From Aliiruegeria lutimaris (GTDB lineage Bacteria > Pseudomonadota > Alphaproteobacteria > Rhodobacterales > Rhodobacteraceae), in contig NZ_FNEK01000011.1 of NCBI RefSeq assembly GCF_900099935.1, positions 35,499 through 99,498 of the forward strand: 64,000 nucleotides of DNA, read 5' to 3'. The notes beneath the pieces are model-generated. The model did no database searches, was not told the origin of the DNA, and saw nothing but the letters and a program-made list of their open reading frames with translations. The translations under genes were made by a program, and so were the position numbers. Shown here one piece after another: positions 1 to 8,947 of the stretch; position 1 is the stretch's first letter, and every line of letters begins with the position of its first letter.

Positions 1-456
1 AAGGTCGCCAAGCTGATCGAGATGTGGGACGGCAAGGTGATCCTGAAGGGTATTCTCGATCCGGAGGACGCCCGGATGGCAGTCAAGGTCGGCGCTGACG
101 CGATCGTCGTGTCCAACCACGGTGGTCGGCAGATTGACGGCGCGCTGTCCTCCATCCGGATGCTGCAGCCGATCCTCGACGCGGTGGGCGGCGAGATCGA
201 AGTGCATCTCGACGGTGGCATCCGCTCCGGACAGGACGTGCTCAAGGCCTTGGCCATGGGAGCGGACGGCACCTATATCGGGCGCGCATATGTCTATGGG
301 CTCGGGGCGAATGGCGAGCAGGGAGTAATATCCGCGCTCGAAGTGATCCATAAGGAATTGGACACGAATATCGCTCTTTGCGGTCGCCGAAAGGTTTCCG
401 AACTGGACCGGGATGTGCTGCTCATTCCAGAGGATTTCGAGGGACGCTGGCAATAG
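1..456 (+). CDS. lldD: FMN-dependent L-lactate/alpha-hydroxy-acid dehydrogenase, C-terminal part (cut by window start)
   Basis: The reading frame is open from base 1, so the gene begins outside the window; 151 C-terminal residues are visible. They carry the FMN/substrate end of the alpha-hydroxy-acid oxidase TIM barrel: SNHGGRQ with the catalytic His and substrate-binding Arg, then the phosphate-binding DGGIRSGQDVLKALAMGAD stretch. The family oxidises L-lactate or related 2-hydroxy acids to 2-oxo acids and passes electrons to the quinone pool (membrane-associated LldD) or to oxygen. Lactate specificity is inferred from similarity and cannot be settled on this half. It stops at TAG 454-456, with no clear hairpin after it. 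Confidence 0.85.
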   Translation, partial: KVAKLIEMWDGKVILKGILDPEDARMAVKVGADAIVVSNHGGRQIDGALSSIRMLQPILDAVGGEIEVHLDGGIRSGQDVLKALAMGADGTYIGRAYVYGLGANGEQGVISALEVIHKELDTNIALCGRRKVSELDRDVLLIPEDFEGRWQ

Positions 457-1098
457 CCGGGCCGGGCGCGTCGACAAACCCATGAAACCGCTCGCTGGCG
501 GATGCCGGTGTGGATGGTTGCACCCGTGTGCCGGCTCCTCTGAGCAGGCCATGTTTTCCGTGGCCAGGAGCGGACCCGGCCGCGGTGATGGCGCGGCTTG
601 GTCTGCGGCTTCGGCCTGGTCTCGCGCGATGCCGGCGCGGTGGAATCGCGACCGCGCGCCCTCCGTTCAAATAGAGCTTCCTCGGGAGAATCCAGCGGCG
701 TGATTCCCTCGCCCAAATGGGTGTGTCGGGCAAGATTATTTCGTTATCTGGTGCCCCTGACGTATTTGTCGCAGGGAAGCGGGGAGTGATCGGGAATGAT
801 TGCACCTGTGACCCGAGATTCGTGATCACGCCTTTTCACGCGCGATGCCCTCCGTAGCACTTTGATTTTCATGATGTTTGCGTTCTCAATTGAAAAACAA
901 TTTACACATATGTGCACCGTTTCGTTAAGTGATTTACAAAAAAATCCATTTCAAAAAAAGACTTACCCGTTTTTTGACGGATGGCGCTATGCTGTGCGCA
1001 AGCCGTGGCCAGGGGAGGGGCGCGTCTTGTTGGTAATTTCGACCATAAGACCAGTTTCTCCCGCAATGCCGCAGAAGCCATTTCAGGGAGGGAGATCC
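457..1098. other. 642-bp intergenic region upstream of acs
   Basis: I see no convincing gene here. The right half (about 870-985) is markedly AT-rich compared with its surroundings and holds a perfect 10-bp palindrome CACATATGTG (905-914); another palindrome, CGTGATCACG, lies at 821-830. This is where the acs promoter and operator should be, but I could not assign a -35/-10 pair or name the regulator. Confidence 0.4.
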
Positions 1099-3063
1099 AT
1101 GACTGCAAAAGCCAAAGCCGAAGAGATCGGCGCTATCCCCGCCGAGTTCAAGAAAAACGCTCATATCAACGAGAAGCAGTATGAAGAGATGTATGCTGCC
1201 TCGGTCAATGACCCCGACGCGTTCTGGGGCGAGCATGGCAAGCGTCTTGAATGGATCAAGCCGTATACCAAGGTGAAGAACACTTCGTTCGAGCCGGGTA
1301 ACATCGACATCAAGTGGTTCGAGGATGGCACGCTCAACGTCGCCGCCAACTGTATCGACCGCCACCTCGCGAAGCGCGGCAACCAGACCGCGATCATCTT
1401 CGAGCCGGACGATATTCACGAGCCCGCGCAATACATCACCTATCGCCAACTGCATAACCAGGTTTGCAAGCTCGCCAACGTTCTGGAAGATCTCGGCATC
1501 CGCAAGGGCGATCGCGTCGTCATCTACCTGCCGATGATCCCGGAGGCCGCCTATGCGATGCTGGCCTGTGCCCGTATCGGCGCCATTCATTCGATCGTCT
1601 TCGCCGGCTTCTCTCCCGAGGCGCTTGCTGCCCGCGTCAATGGCTGCGACGCTAAGCTGGTGATCACTGCCGACTACGCTCCGCGTGGCGGCCGCAAGAC
1701 CCCGCTCAAGTCCAACACCGATGCCGCGCTCCTGCACTGCATTCACGACCCGCAGGTCCTCATGGTGCGCCGCACCCGCGAGCAGACCACCTGGGTCGAC
1801 GGCCGTGACCACGATTACGGCGAACTGATGCTGGAAGCCGACGAGCACATGACCCCGGCCGAGATGGATGCCGAGGATCCGCTCTTCATCCTCTACACCT
1901 CCGGCTCCACCGGTCATCCGAAGGGTGTTGTGCACACCACCGGCGGCTACCTCGTCTATGCCGCGATGACGCATGAATACACCTTCGACTATCGCCAAGG
2001 TGATGTCTTCTGGTGCACCGCGGATGTCGGTTGGGTCACCGGTCACAGCTATATCGTCTATGGTCCGCTCGCCAATGGCGCCACCACCGTGATGTTCGAA
2101 GGCGTGCCGACCTACCCCGATCCGGGCCGTTTCTGGGAAGTCGTCGAGAAGCACAAGGTGAACCAGTTCTACACCGCGCCGACGGCTATTCGGGCGCTGA
2201 TGGCCAAGGGCACCGAGTGGGTCGAGAAGCACGACCTGTCCTCGCTCAAGCTGTTGGGCTCGGTCGGTGAGCCGATCAACCCGGAAGCCTGGAACTGGTA
2301 CAACGAGAATGTCGGCAAGGGGAAATGCCCGATCGTCGACACCTTCTGGCAGACCGAAACCGGCGGCCACATGATCACCCCGCTGCCCGGCGCCCACAAG
2401 GCGAAGCCCGGCTCGGCGACCAAGCCCTTCTTTGGCGTTCAGCCGGTCATCCTCGATCCGCATTCCGGTGCCGAGGTGACGCAGACGGAAGCCGAAGGCG
2501 TGCTCTGCATCAAGGATAGCTGGCCGGGCCAGATGCGTGGCGTCTGGGACGATCACGGCCGCTTCGAGAAGACCTATTTCTCGGACTACAAGGGCTATTA
2601 CTTCTCCGGCGACGGCTGCCGCCGCGACGAAGATGGCTACTACTGGATCACCGGCCGGGTCGATGACGTCATCAACGTCTCCGGTCACCGGATGGGCACC
2701 GCGGAAGTCGAATCCGCGCTGGTGGCCCACGTCAAGGTCGCCGAGGCCGCGGTTGTCGGTTACCCGCATGAGGTGAAGGGCCAGGGCATCTATTGCTACG
2801 TGACGCTCATGAACGATGTCGAGCCTTCGGACGAGCTGGTGAAGGAGCTGCGCATGTGGGTCCGCCACGAGATTGGCCCGATTGCCAGCCCCGATGTCAT
2901 CCAGTGGGCCCCTGGCCTGCCTAAGACACGCTCGGGCAAGATCATGCGCCGCATCTTGCGCAAGATCGCCGAGAACGATTACGGATCCCTTGGAGATACC
3001 TCCACGCTCGCCGACCCGTCCGTGGTCGACGAGCTGATCGAAAACCGTAAGAACAAGGGATAA
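1099..3063 (+). CDS. acs: acetyl-CoA synthetase (AMP-forming)
   Basis: Activates acetate to acetyl-CoA through acetyl-AMP. The ATG at 1099 gives 654 residues, the usual Acs length, and follows a strong purine-rich site (AGGGAGGGAG); the frame stays open upstream to 862, but that extra part does not resemble Acs. Visible motifs are the AMP-binding P-loop [21 protein letters not shown] in the adenylate-binding core, YYFSGDG and the C-terminal [11 protein letters not shown] segment, whose Lys is the catalytic residue acetylated by Pat-type enzymes in other bacteria. It is followed after 4 nt by adk (a source of AMP recycling) and then by a sodium:solute symporter, a layout typical of acetate/short-chain acid assimilation modules. 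Confidence 0.97.
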   Translation: MTAKAKAEEIGAIPAEFKKNAHINEKQYEEMYAASVNDPDAFWGEHGKRLEWIKPYTKVKNTSFEPGNIDIKWFEDGTLNVAANCIDRHLAKRGNQTAIIFEPDDIHEPAQYITYRQLHNQVCKLANVLEDLGIRKGDRVVIYLPMIPEAAYAMLACARIGAIHSIVFAGFSPEALAARVNGCDAKLVITADYAPRGGRKTPLKSNTDAALLHCIHDPQVLMVRRTREQTTWVDGRDHDYGELMLEADEHMTPAEMDAEDPLFILYTSGSTGHPKGVVHTTGGYLVYAAMTHEYTFDYRQGDVFWCTADVGWVTGHSYIVYGPLANGATTVMFEGVPTYPDPGRFWEVVEKHKVNQFYTAPTAIRALMAKGTEWVEKHDLSSLKLLGSVGEPINPEAWNWYNENVGKGKCPIVDTFWQTETGGHMITPLPGAHKAKPGSATKPFFGVQPVILDPHSGAEVTQTEAEGVLCIKDSWPGQMRGVWDDHGRFEKTYFSDYKGYYFSGDGCRRDEDGYYWITGRVDDVINVSGHRMGTAEVESALVAHVKVAEAAVVGYPHEVKGQGIYCYVTLMNDVEPSDELVKELRMWVRHEIGPIASPDVIQWAPGLPKTRSGKIMRRILRKIAENDYGSLGDTSTLADPSVVDELIENRKNKG

Positions 3064-3067
3064 CGTC

Positions 3068-3745
3068 ATGAGCGACGCACAAACCCCGCCAGTCCTGATC
3101 CTGCTCGGCCCCCCCGGGGCCGGCAAAGGGACGCAGGCCCGTATGCTCGAAGAGAAGTTCGGGCTGGTTCAGCTTTCCACCGGTGACCTTCTTCGGGGCG
3201 CCGTGGCAGCAGGAACCGAGGCTGGCAAGGCCGCCAAGGCCGTGATGGAGGCGGGGCAGCTCGTCAGCGACGAGATCGTGATCGCGGTTCTGAAGGATCG
3301 TCTCGGCGATGATGACACCGCGAATGGCGTCATCCTCGACGGCTTTCCGCGCACCACGGCCCAGGCCGAGGCGCTGGACGGGCTGCTGGCCTCTTCTGGC
3401 CAGAAGATCAACGCCGCTATCTCGCTCGAGGTCGAGGACGAGGCGATGGTCGAGCGGATCTCGGGTCGCTACACCTGCGCCGAATGTGGCGAGGGCTACC
3501 ACGACAGCTTCAAGAAGCCGGACGTGGACGGCACCTGTGACAAGTGTGGCGGCACGGAGTTCAAGCGCCGCGCTGACGACAATGCCGAAACCGTGCGTTC
3601 GCGCCTTGCTGCCTATCACGAGCAGACCGCGCCGCTGATCGATTTCTACAAGGGCCGGGGCGTTCTTCAGGAGGTCGCCGCCATGGGCGCGATCGAGGAG
3701 ATCGCCACCAAGCTCAGCGAAATCGTCGAACAGGCCAAGGCCTGA
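3068..3745 (+). CDS. adk: adenylate kinase, long form with Cys4 lid
   Basis: Interconverts ATP + AMP and 2 ADP; here it probably recycles the AMP made by the adjacent Acs. 225 residues, slightly longer than E. coli Adk. The P-loop GPPGAGKGTQ is near residue 13, DGFPRT marks the AMP-binding region, and the lid carries two CxxC pairs (CAEC and CDKC), so it is probably a zinc-binding lid of the type common in Gram-positives and many alphaproteobacteria. The start lies 4 nt after the acs stop, indicating co-transcription. A second adk copy elsewhere (for example in the ribosomal protein operon) is possible and cannot be judged from this window. Confidence 0.95.
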   Translation: MSDAQTPPVLILLGPPGAGKGTQARMLEEKFGLVQLSTGDLLRGAVAAGTEAGKAAKAVMEAGQLVSDEIVIAVLKDRLGDDDTANGVILDGFPRTTAQAEALDGLLASSGQKINAAISLEVEDEAMVERISGRYTCAECGEGYHDSFKKPDVDGTCDKCGGTEFKRRADDNAETVRSRLAAYHEQTAPLIDFYKGRGVLQEVAAMGAIEEIATKLSEIVEQAKA

Positions 3746-3763
3746 TCGCCGAAAAAAGAGTCT

Positions 3764-3789
3764 GCCGGACAGTGTAGCGCCTGTCCGGC
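3764..3789 (+). terminator. hairpin after adk
   Basis: A perfect 9-bp inverted repeat, GCCGGACAG / CTGTCCGGC, with an 8-nt loop, starts 18 nt after the adk stop. It is followed by GAAAAGGG rather than a T-run, so it is a weak intrinsic terminator at best, or an mRNA-stabilising hairpin that sets acs-adk apart from the symporter genes. Confidence 0.5.
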
Positions 3790-3951
3790 GAAAAGGGATT
3801 GCCGACCAGGCTCGCGCTTGATCGGAGGGATGCGTGCGTCCTCTAGCACCCATCCCGAAACCGGTTCGCTTGAAAATGGACTGGACTGATAAGGTCGCGG
3901 CGCGCGGGAGGCACGTCGTGGGAAAAGGGAAACCAACTCGGGAGGACCGCA

Positions 3952-4191
3952 ATGTCGGACAAACCTGAAGCCAATGCGTATTGGGCGGCGAATATCAAGA
4001 TCGTCACCTGGTGCCTCGTAATCTGGGCCGTCGTGCCCTTCCTCTTCGGCATCCTGCTGCAGCCAGTCATGCCGGGCTTTGCATTCTGGGTTGCCCAGCA
4101 AGGCTCCATTCTCGTCTTCCTGGCAATCATTTTCTTCTACGCCTGGCGGATGAACAAGCTCGACGCCGAACACGGCGTGGACGAGCAGTAA
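3952..4191 (+). CDS. DUF4212 small membrane subunit of a sodium:solute symporter
   Basis: 79 residues with two hydrophobic segments (about 18-40 and 49-69) and a charged C-terminus, as in DUF4212 proteins, which are nearly always encoded just before a large SSS-family symporter of the VC_2705 subfamily. The ATG at 3952 follows GGGAGGACC, and the stop is 20 nt before the symporter start. It probably acts as an accessory subunit of that transporter in the inner membrane; the exact role of DUF4212 is not established. Confidence 0.88.
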   Translation: MSDKPEANAYWAANIKIVTWCLVIWAVVPFLFGILLQPVMPGFAFWVAQQGSILVFLAIIFFYAWRMNKLDAEHGVDEQ

Positions 4192-4211
4192 GAATATAGG
4201 GACAGGGAAAC

Positions 4212-6002
4212 ATGGATCAGTTTGTACTTAACTGGATCTTTATCGGTGCGAGCTTCGCGCTCTACATCGGTATCGCGATCTGGGCCCGCGCGGGCTCTAC
4301 TTCCGAATTCTATGCCGCCGGCCGGGGTGTTCATCCCGTCGTCAACGGCATGGCCACCGGCGCTGACTGGATGTCGGCCGCCTCCTTCATCTCGATGGCG
4401 GGTCTGATTGCCTTCACCGGCTACGACAACTCGACCTTCCTCATGGGCTGGACTGGCGGCTACGTGCTGCTGGCGCTGATGCTCGCGCCCTACCTGCGCA
4501 AGTTCGGCAAGTTCACCGTTTCGGAATTCATCGGCGACCGTTTCTACAGCCCGACTGCGCGCCTCGTGGCCGTGATCTGCCTGATCGTCGCCTCGATCAC
4601 CTACGTGATCGGCCAGATGACCGGCGTCGGCGTTGCCTTCGGCCGTTTCCTCGAGGTTGACAATACCACCGGCCTGCTGATCGGTGCCGCGGTCGTCTTC
4701 GCCTACGCGGTGTTCGGCGGCATGAAGGGCGTGACCTACACCCAGGTTGCCCAGTACGTGGTGCTCATCACCGCCTACACCATCCCGGCGATCTTCATCT
4801 CGCTGCAGCTGACCGGCAACCCGATCCCGGCGCTCGGCCTGTTTGGCGATCACGCCGCTTCCGGCGAGCCGCTGCTTGCCAAGCTGGACCAGATCGTCTC
4901 CGAGTTGGGCTTCAACGAGTATACCGCGCACCACGCCGACACGCTGAACATGGTTCTGTTCACCTTGTCGCTGATGATCGGTACCGCCGGCCTGCCGCAC
5001 GTCATCATGCGTTTCTTTACCGTGCCGACCGTTGCCTCCGCGCGCTGGTCTGCCGGCTGGGCGCTGGTGTTCATCGCGCTGCTGTACCTCACGGCCCCGG
5101 CCGTTGGTGCGATGGCCCGCCTGAACATCTCCGAACTGATGTGGCCGAACGGCACCGATGGTGAGCCGGTCTCCATGGAGATGATGGAGAACCAGGAAGA
5201 ATATGCTTGGATGGCCACCTGGCAGAAGACCGGCCTGCTCGGCTGGGAAGACAAGAACGGCGACGGCAAGATCGCCTACTTCAACCAGGGCAATGCCGAC
5301 AAGGCTGCCGCCATGGAAGCCGCCGGTTGGGGTTCCGAGAACGAGCTGACCAACTTCAACCGCGACATCCTGGTTCTGGCCAACCCGGAAATCGCCAACC
5401 TGCCGGGCTGGGTTATCGCGCTCGTCGCCGCCGGTGGTCTCGCCGCCGCGCTCTCGACCGCTGCCGGCCTGCTTCTGGCGATCTCCTCGGCTGTCTCGCA
5501 CGACCTGCTCAAGGGTCAGCTGACCCCGAACATGTCGGAAGCCAACGAGCTGATGTCCGCTCGGGTCGCCATGGCCGCTGCCATCGTGGTCGCCACCTAC
5601 CTGGGCCTCAACCCTCCGGGCTTTGCCGCCCAGACGGTTGCGCTCGCCTTCGGTCTGGCTGCTGCCTCGATCTTCCCGGCCCTGATGATGGGGATCTTCT
5701 CCAAGCGTGTGAACAACGTGGGTGCCGTCTCCGGTATGCTCGTCGGCCTGGTGGTCACGCTGGTCTACATCTTCCTGCACAAGGGCTGGTTCTTCATCCC
5801 GGGCACCAACAGCTTCGACGACAGCGACCCGCTGCTGCTGACGATCAAGTCGACCTCGTTCGGCGCGGTCGGTGCTGCCCTGAACTTCGCCACGGCGATC
5901 ATCATCTCCAAAGCGACCAAGGCGCCGCCGCAGGAGATCGTCGATCTGGTCGAAAGCGTCCGGGTGCCGCGTGGCGCCGGTGCTGCCGCCGCGGATCACT
6001 GA
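4212..6002 (+). CDS. sodium:solute symporter (SSS family, VC_2705 type)
   Basis: 596 residues, with about 13 hydrophobic segments expected and visible across most of the length. The N-terminus (FYAAGRGVHPVVNGMATGADWMSAASFI) is characteristic of SSS carriers such as ActP and PutP. A hydrophilic insertion at about residues 315-395 lies between transmembrane blocks and is a hallmark of the VC_2705 subfamily that pairs with DUF4212. Position after acs and adk suggests acetate or another short-chain monocarboxylate as substrate; this is inferred. It is followed by a strong hairpin and then by a cNMP/CBS/DUF294 protein that commonly accompanies this transporter and may regulate it. Confidence 0.93.
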   Translation: MDQFVLNWIFIGASFALYIGIAIWARAGSTSEFYAAGRGVHPVVNGMATGADWMSAASFISMAGLIAFTGYDNSTFLMGWTGGYVLLALMLAPYLRKFGKFTVSEFIGDRFYSPTARLVAVICLIVASITYVIGQMTGVGVAFGRFLEVDNTTGLLIGAAVVFAYAVFGGMKGVTYTQVAQYVVLITAYTIPAIFISLQLTGNPIPALGLFGDHAASGEPLLAKLDQIVSELGFNEYTAHHADTLNMVLFTLSLMIGTAGLPHVIMRFFTVPTVASARWSAGWALVFIALLYLTAPAVGAMARLNISELMWPNGTDGEPVSMEMMENQEEYAWMATWQKTGLLGWEDKNGDGKIAYFNQGNADKAAAMEAAGWGSENELTNFNRDILVLANPEIANLPGWVIALVAAGGLAAALSTAAGLLLAISSAVSHDLLKGQLTPNMSEANELMSARVAMAAAIVVATYLGLNPPGFAAQTVALAFGLAAASIFPALMMGIFSKRVNNVGAVSGMLVGLVVTLVYIFLHKGWFFIPGTNSFDDSDPLLLTIKSTSFGAVGAALNFATAIIISKATKAPPQEIVDLVESVRVPRGAGAAAADH

Positions 6003-6061
6003 TCCCGCAGGTCCGCAGGCAGGGTTACCCAATGGCCTTGCCTGCAACCTGAGACAACAAC

Positions 6062-6093
6062 CGGCGCGTCCCTTTGCCCGAAGGGGCGCGCCG
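6062..6093 (+). terminator. strong GC hairpin between symporter and DUF294 gene
   Basis: 13-bp arms (6062-6074 and 6081-6093, one G-T wobble) around a 6-nt TGCCCG loop. It is followed by CCTGCCTTTC, not a T-run. It could attenuate transcription into the downstream regulatory genes or protect the symporter mRNA. Confidence 0.5.
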
Positions 6094-6127
6094 CCTGCCT
6101 TTCAGGACCCCTTAAAACGGTGAGACG

Positions 6128-7969
6128 ATGACCGACGCCGCCCTCGACCGAGACACACGGATCCTCCGGTTCCTCGAAAACGTCCACCCCTATGACAGCC
6201 TCAAGCGCGAGACGCTGACCCGCATCGCCAGCGTGTTTCTCGAGCGCAAGCTTGCTGCTGGCGAGGTGATCTATTCCGCCGGCGCATTGCTCGAAGGCCT
6301 CTACCTGATCGAGCACGGCACGGTTGAAATCACCGACCAGAGCGGAGCGCAGGTTTCCATCCTGCATGGCCGCAACTCGTTCGGCGAGCGTGGCCTCACC
6401 CGCGACGGGATGGCGATGACCAATGCCAGGGCGGTCGAGGAAACCCGCCTCCTGCTGCTGCCGGCCGACGAGTTCCACGACCTCATCCAGACGTCCCAGA
6501 GCTTCTCCCGTTTCTTCGACCGTGGCCGCAGCCCGGAAAAGGAACGCCGCAGGGATCTGAGCGCGCAACGCGTAGCCGACCTGATGGCGCGCAACCCGAT
6601 CACTGTTTCGCCGGATACCGGCATCCAGACCGCGGCCGGAATGATGCGCGACACGCGCGTCTCCTGCCTCGCCGTGACCGAGGGCGACAACCAGCTTGTT
6701 GGCATCGTGACCCTGCGTGACATGGCGACCAAGGCGGTGGCCGCGGGCCTGTCCGGGGACACGCCGGTCAGCCAGATCATGACCGCCAACCCCGCGAGCC
6801 TTGCCCCCTCCGCGCTTGGCTCGGACCTGTTGCACATCATGCTGGAACGCAAGGTTGGCCATGTGACGGTGACCGAGGGCAACCGCATCGTCGGCATCCT
6901 GACCCAGACCGACCTGACCCGCTTCCAGGCAATCAGCTCCGCCTCGATGGTGCAGGAAATCGCCGAGGCCTACACGGCCCAGGAAATGGCCAAGGTCACC
7001 GCGCGCCTGCCAAGGCTGCTGATGCAGCTTGTCGGCGCTGGCAACCGGCACGAGGTCGTCACGCGGTTGATCACCGATATTGCGGATGCGGTCACCCGCC
7101 GCCTCCTGGCGCTTGCCGAGGCCGAGTTCGGCCCGCCGCCCGTGCCCTATCTCTGGCTTGCCTGCGGCAGCCAGGGGCGGCAGGAACAGACCGGTGTTTC
7201 GGATCAGGACAATTGCATGATCCTCGACGACGCCGTGACCGAAGCTGACATGCCCTATTTCCGCAAGCTGGCGAAGTTCGTCTCCAACGGGCTCGATACT
7301 TGCGGCTATTTCTACTGCCCCGGCGACATGATGGCGACGGCCGAGCGCTGGTGCCAGCCGCTCGCGGTCTGGAAGCGCTATTTCCAGGGCTGGATCGACA
7401 AGCCGGATCCGGAAGCGCAGATGCTGGCGTCGGTAATGTTCGACCTTCGCCCGATCGGCGGCACGCACAGCCTGTTCGAGAACCTTCAGGAGCAAACGCT
7501 GGAGGCGGCCCGCAGGAACACGATCTTCGTTGGCCACATGATCGTGAATTCGCTCAAGCACACGCCGCCGCTAGGCCTGTTCCGCGGCTTTGCCACGGTA
7601 CGTTCTGGCGAGCACAAGAACGAGTTGGACATGAAGATGAACGGCGTCGTGCCGGTTGTCGATCTCGGCCGCATCTACGCGCTTCAGGGCGGGATCACCG
7701 AGGTAAACACGCGCGCGCGGCTGGAAGCGGCCGAGGCGCTTGGCACGATCTCGCATTCGGGCGCACATGACCTGCTAGACGCCTATGACCTGATCGCCGA
7801 GACCCGCCTGAAGCGGCAGGCCGACGAGATCAAGGCCGACCGCAAGCCCGACAATTTCATGCCGCCCTCGGATCTGAGCGATCTGGAACGCAGCCACCTG
7901 CGCGACGCTTTCGTGGTGGTCCGAACGATGCAATCGGCCATTGGCCAGGGCAAGGGCATGTTGAGTTGA
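6128..7969 (+). CDS. cyclic-nucleotide-binding / CBS / DUF294 nucleotidyltransferase-like protein
   Basis: 613 residues with four parts in order: a cNMP-binding (Crp-like) sensory domain (about 20-140), two CBS repeats (about 150-275) that usually bind adenine nucleotides, a DUF294 nucleotidyltransferase-like core with ACGSQGRQEQTGVSDQDN (about 340-365, the GS...D.D pattern of the family, related to GlnD-type transferases), and the DUF294 C-terminal helical domain. It is a cytoplasmic signalling protein whose partners are not known biochemically. Genes of this type are repeatedly found next to SSS/DUF4212 symporters, acs and a DEDDh exonuclease fusion, exactly as here, suggesting control of acetate uptake by cellular nucleotide state. 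Confidence 0.9.
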   Translation: MTDAALDRDTRILRFLENVHPYDSLKRETLTRIASVFLERKLAAGEVIYSAGALLEGLYLIEHGTVEITDQSGAQVSILHGRNSFGERGLTRDGMAMTNARAVEETRLLLLPADEFHDLIQTSQSFSRFFDRGRSPEKERRRDLSAQRVADLMARNPITVSPDTGIQTAAGMMRDTRVSCLAVTEGDNQLVGIVTLRDMATKAVAAGLSGDTPVSQIMTANPASLAPSALGSDLLHIMLERKVGHVTVTEGNRIVGILTQTDLTRFQAISSASMVQEIAEAYTAQEMAKVTARLPRLLMQLVGAGNRHEVVTRLITDIADAVTRRLLALAEAEFGPPPVPYLWLACGSQGRQEQTGVSDQDNCMILDDAVTEADMPYFRKLAKFVSNGLDTCGYFYCPGDMMATAERWCQPLAVWKRYFQGWIDKPDPEAQMLASVMFDLRPIGGTHSLFENLQEQTLEAARRNTIFVGHMIVNSLKHTPPLGLFRGFATVRSGEHKNELDMKMNGVVPVVDLGRIYALQGGITEVNTRARLEAAEALGTISHSGAHDLLDAYDLIAETRLKRQADEIKADRKPDNFMPPSDLSDLERSHLRDAFVVVRTMQSAIGQGKGMLS

Positions 7970-8018
7970 AACAGAAATTTTCCACGGCAGCACGACTGCC
8001 TGGAACAGGGGAGGGGCC

Positions 8019-8546
8019 ATGTTCCTCGAATTGATCGCCGCCGTATTCGCCGCTGTCGCAGCGGCCGGGGTCGTCTATCTGTTGAACCGCCTTCTGGGTG
8101 GTCGCCTGCCGGGCTGGCTGATGCCCGTCGCGGCCGGCGCGATGATGATCCTGTTTACCATCCGCATGGAATACACATGGTTCGAACGCACCTCCGCGGA
8201 GTTCCCGGAGGATGTGGTTGTCACGAAAGTCCATGAATCCACGGCTTTCTTTCGCCCTTGGACCTATGTCACGCCGCTGGTGAACCGTTTCGCCGCTGTC
8301 GAGACCAGCGCCATTCGCAGCAACGAGGCCGTGCCGCATCTGCGCATGTTCGACATGCTGCTCTTTGGCCGATGGCAGCCGCCGCAGGTCGTGCCGATGA
8401 TCGTCGATTGCGACGCACAGCTCGGCGCGCCGCTGCTCGACACGGTCACCTTCGATGCCTCCGGCGCTGTCGAGAACGCCCAGTGGGCGCCAATCCCGGA
8501 GGATGACCTGACGCTCGCTACTGTCTGCAAGGAGATCCGACCATGA
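8019..8546 (+). CDS. hypothetical membrane protein of the acs/symporter cluster
   Basis: 175 residues; I do not recognise the family. Two hydrophobic helices at the N-terminus (about 3-24 and 31-49) are followed by a soluble domain of about 125 residues, probably periplasmic or cytoplasmic-face, without obvious catalytic motifs. The start follows GGGGAGGGGCC. The stop overlaps the response regulator start as ATGA, so the two are translationally coupled. Its conserved place between the DUF294 protein and the regulator suggests a part in the same signalling unit. Confidence 0.75.
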   Translation: MFLELIAAVFAAVAAAGVVYLLNRLLGGRLPGWLMPVAAGAMMILFTIRMEYTWFERTSAEFPEDVVVTKVHESTAFFRPWTYVTPLVNRFAAVETSAIRSNEAVPHLRMFDMLLFGRWQPPQVVPMIVDCDAQLGAPLLDTVTFDASGAVENAQWAPIPEDDLTLATVCKEIRP

Positions 8547-8947
8547 CCGGCACAGATCACCCGGCCAGAATCCTGATCGTCGAGGACGAGGACAATATCG
8601 CTCTCGCGCTGAGCCATGTGCTCGGGCGGGAGGGCTGGACGGTCGAGCGTGTCGCCGATGGCGATGCCGGGCTGGCGGCCGTGCGGGACCTTCACCCGGA
8701 TCTTGTCTTGCTTGACGTGATGCTACCGGGCATGACGGGCTACGAGGTCTGTCAGGCCGTGAGGCTTGAGCCGGAGCTGGCGGAGGTGAAGATCCTGATG
8801 ATGACGGCGCGCGGGAACGCGATGGAGCGGCGCAAGGGACTTGCGCTCGGCGCGGACGGTTTCATTGCCAAGCCCTTCGACCTTTCGGACCTGCTGGAAC
8901 AGGCGCGCGCGCTTCTGTCCGGCCCTGCGGAGCCAAGCAATGCATGA
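8543..8947 (+). CDS. single-domain response regulator (CheY-like)
   Basis: 134 residues, a receiver domain only: acidic EDED near residue 14, phospho-acceptor Asp in LVLLDVMLPGMTGYE, the conserved Thr in MMTAR and Lys in FIAKPF. There is no output domain, so it probably acts by protein-protein contact with its neighbours. It overlaps the previous gene by 4 nt and the next by 8 nt (next start 8940), a tightly coupled arrangement. No cognate histidine kinase domain with an H-box is visible in the next protein, so its kinase is unknown. Confidence 0.92.
   Translation: MTGTDHPARILIVEDEDNIALALSHVLGREGWTVERVADGDAGLAAVRDLHPDLVLLDVMLPGMTGYEVCQAVRLEPELAEVKILMMTARGNAMERRKGLALGADGFIAKPFDLSDLLEQARALLSGPAEPSNA

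Noticed and set aside
934..3126. Long minus-strand open frame (730 codons) opposite acs
   Set aside because: It mirrors the acs codons; the translated product is rich in Asp, Gly, Arg and His typical of antisense high-GC frames and has no family resemblance. acs is certain on the + strand.
4137..6047. Minus-strand 636-codon open frame opposite the SSS symporter, and a similar one at 5996-7561 opposite the DUF294 gene
   Set aside because: Both are antisense shadows of unambiguous + strand proteins and lack ribosome-binding sites.
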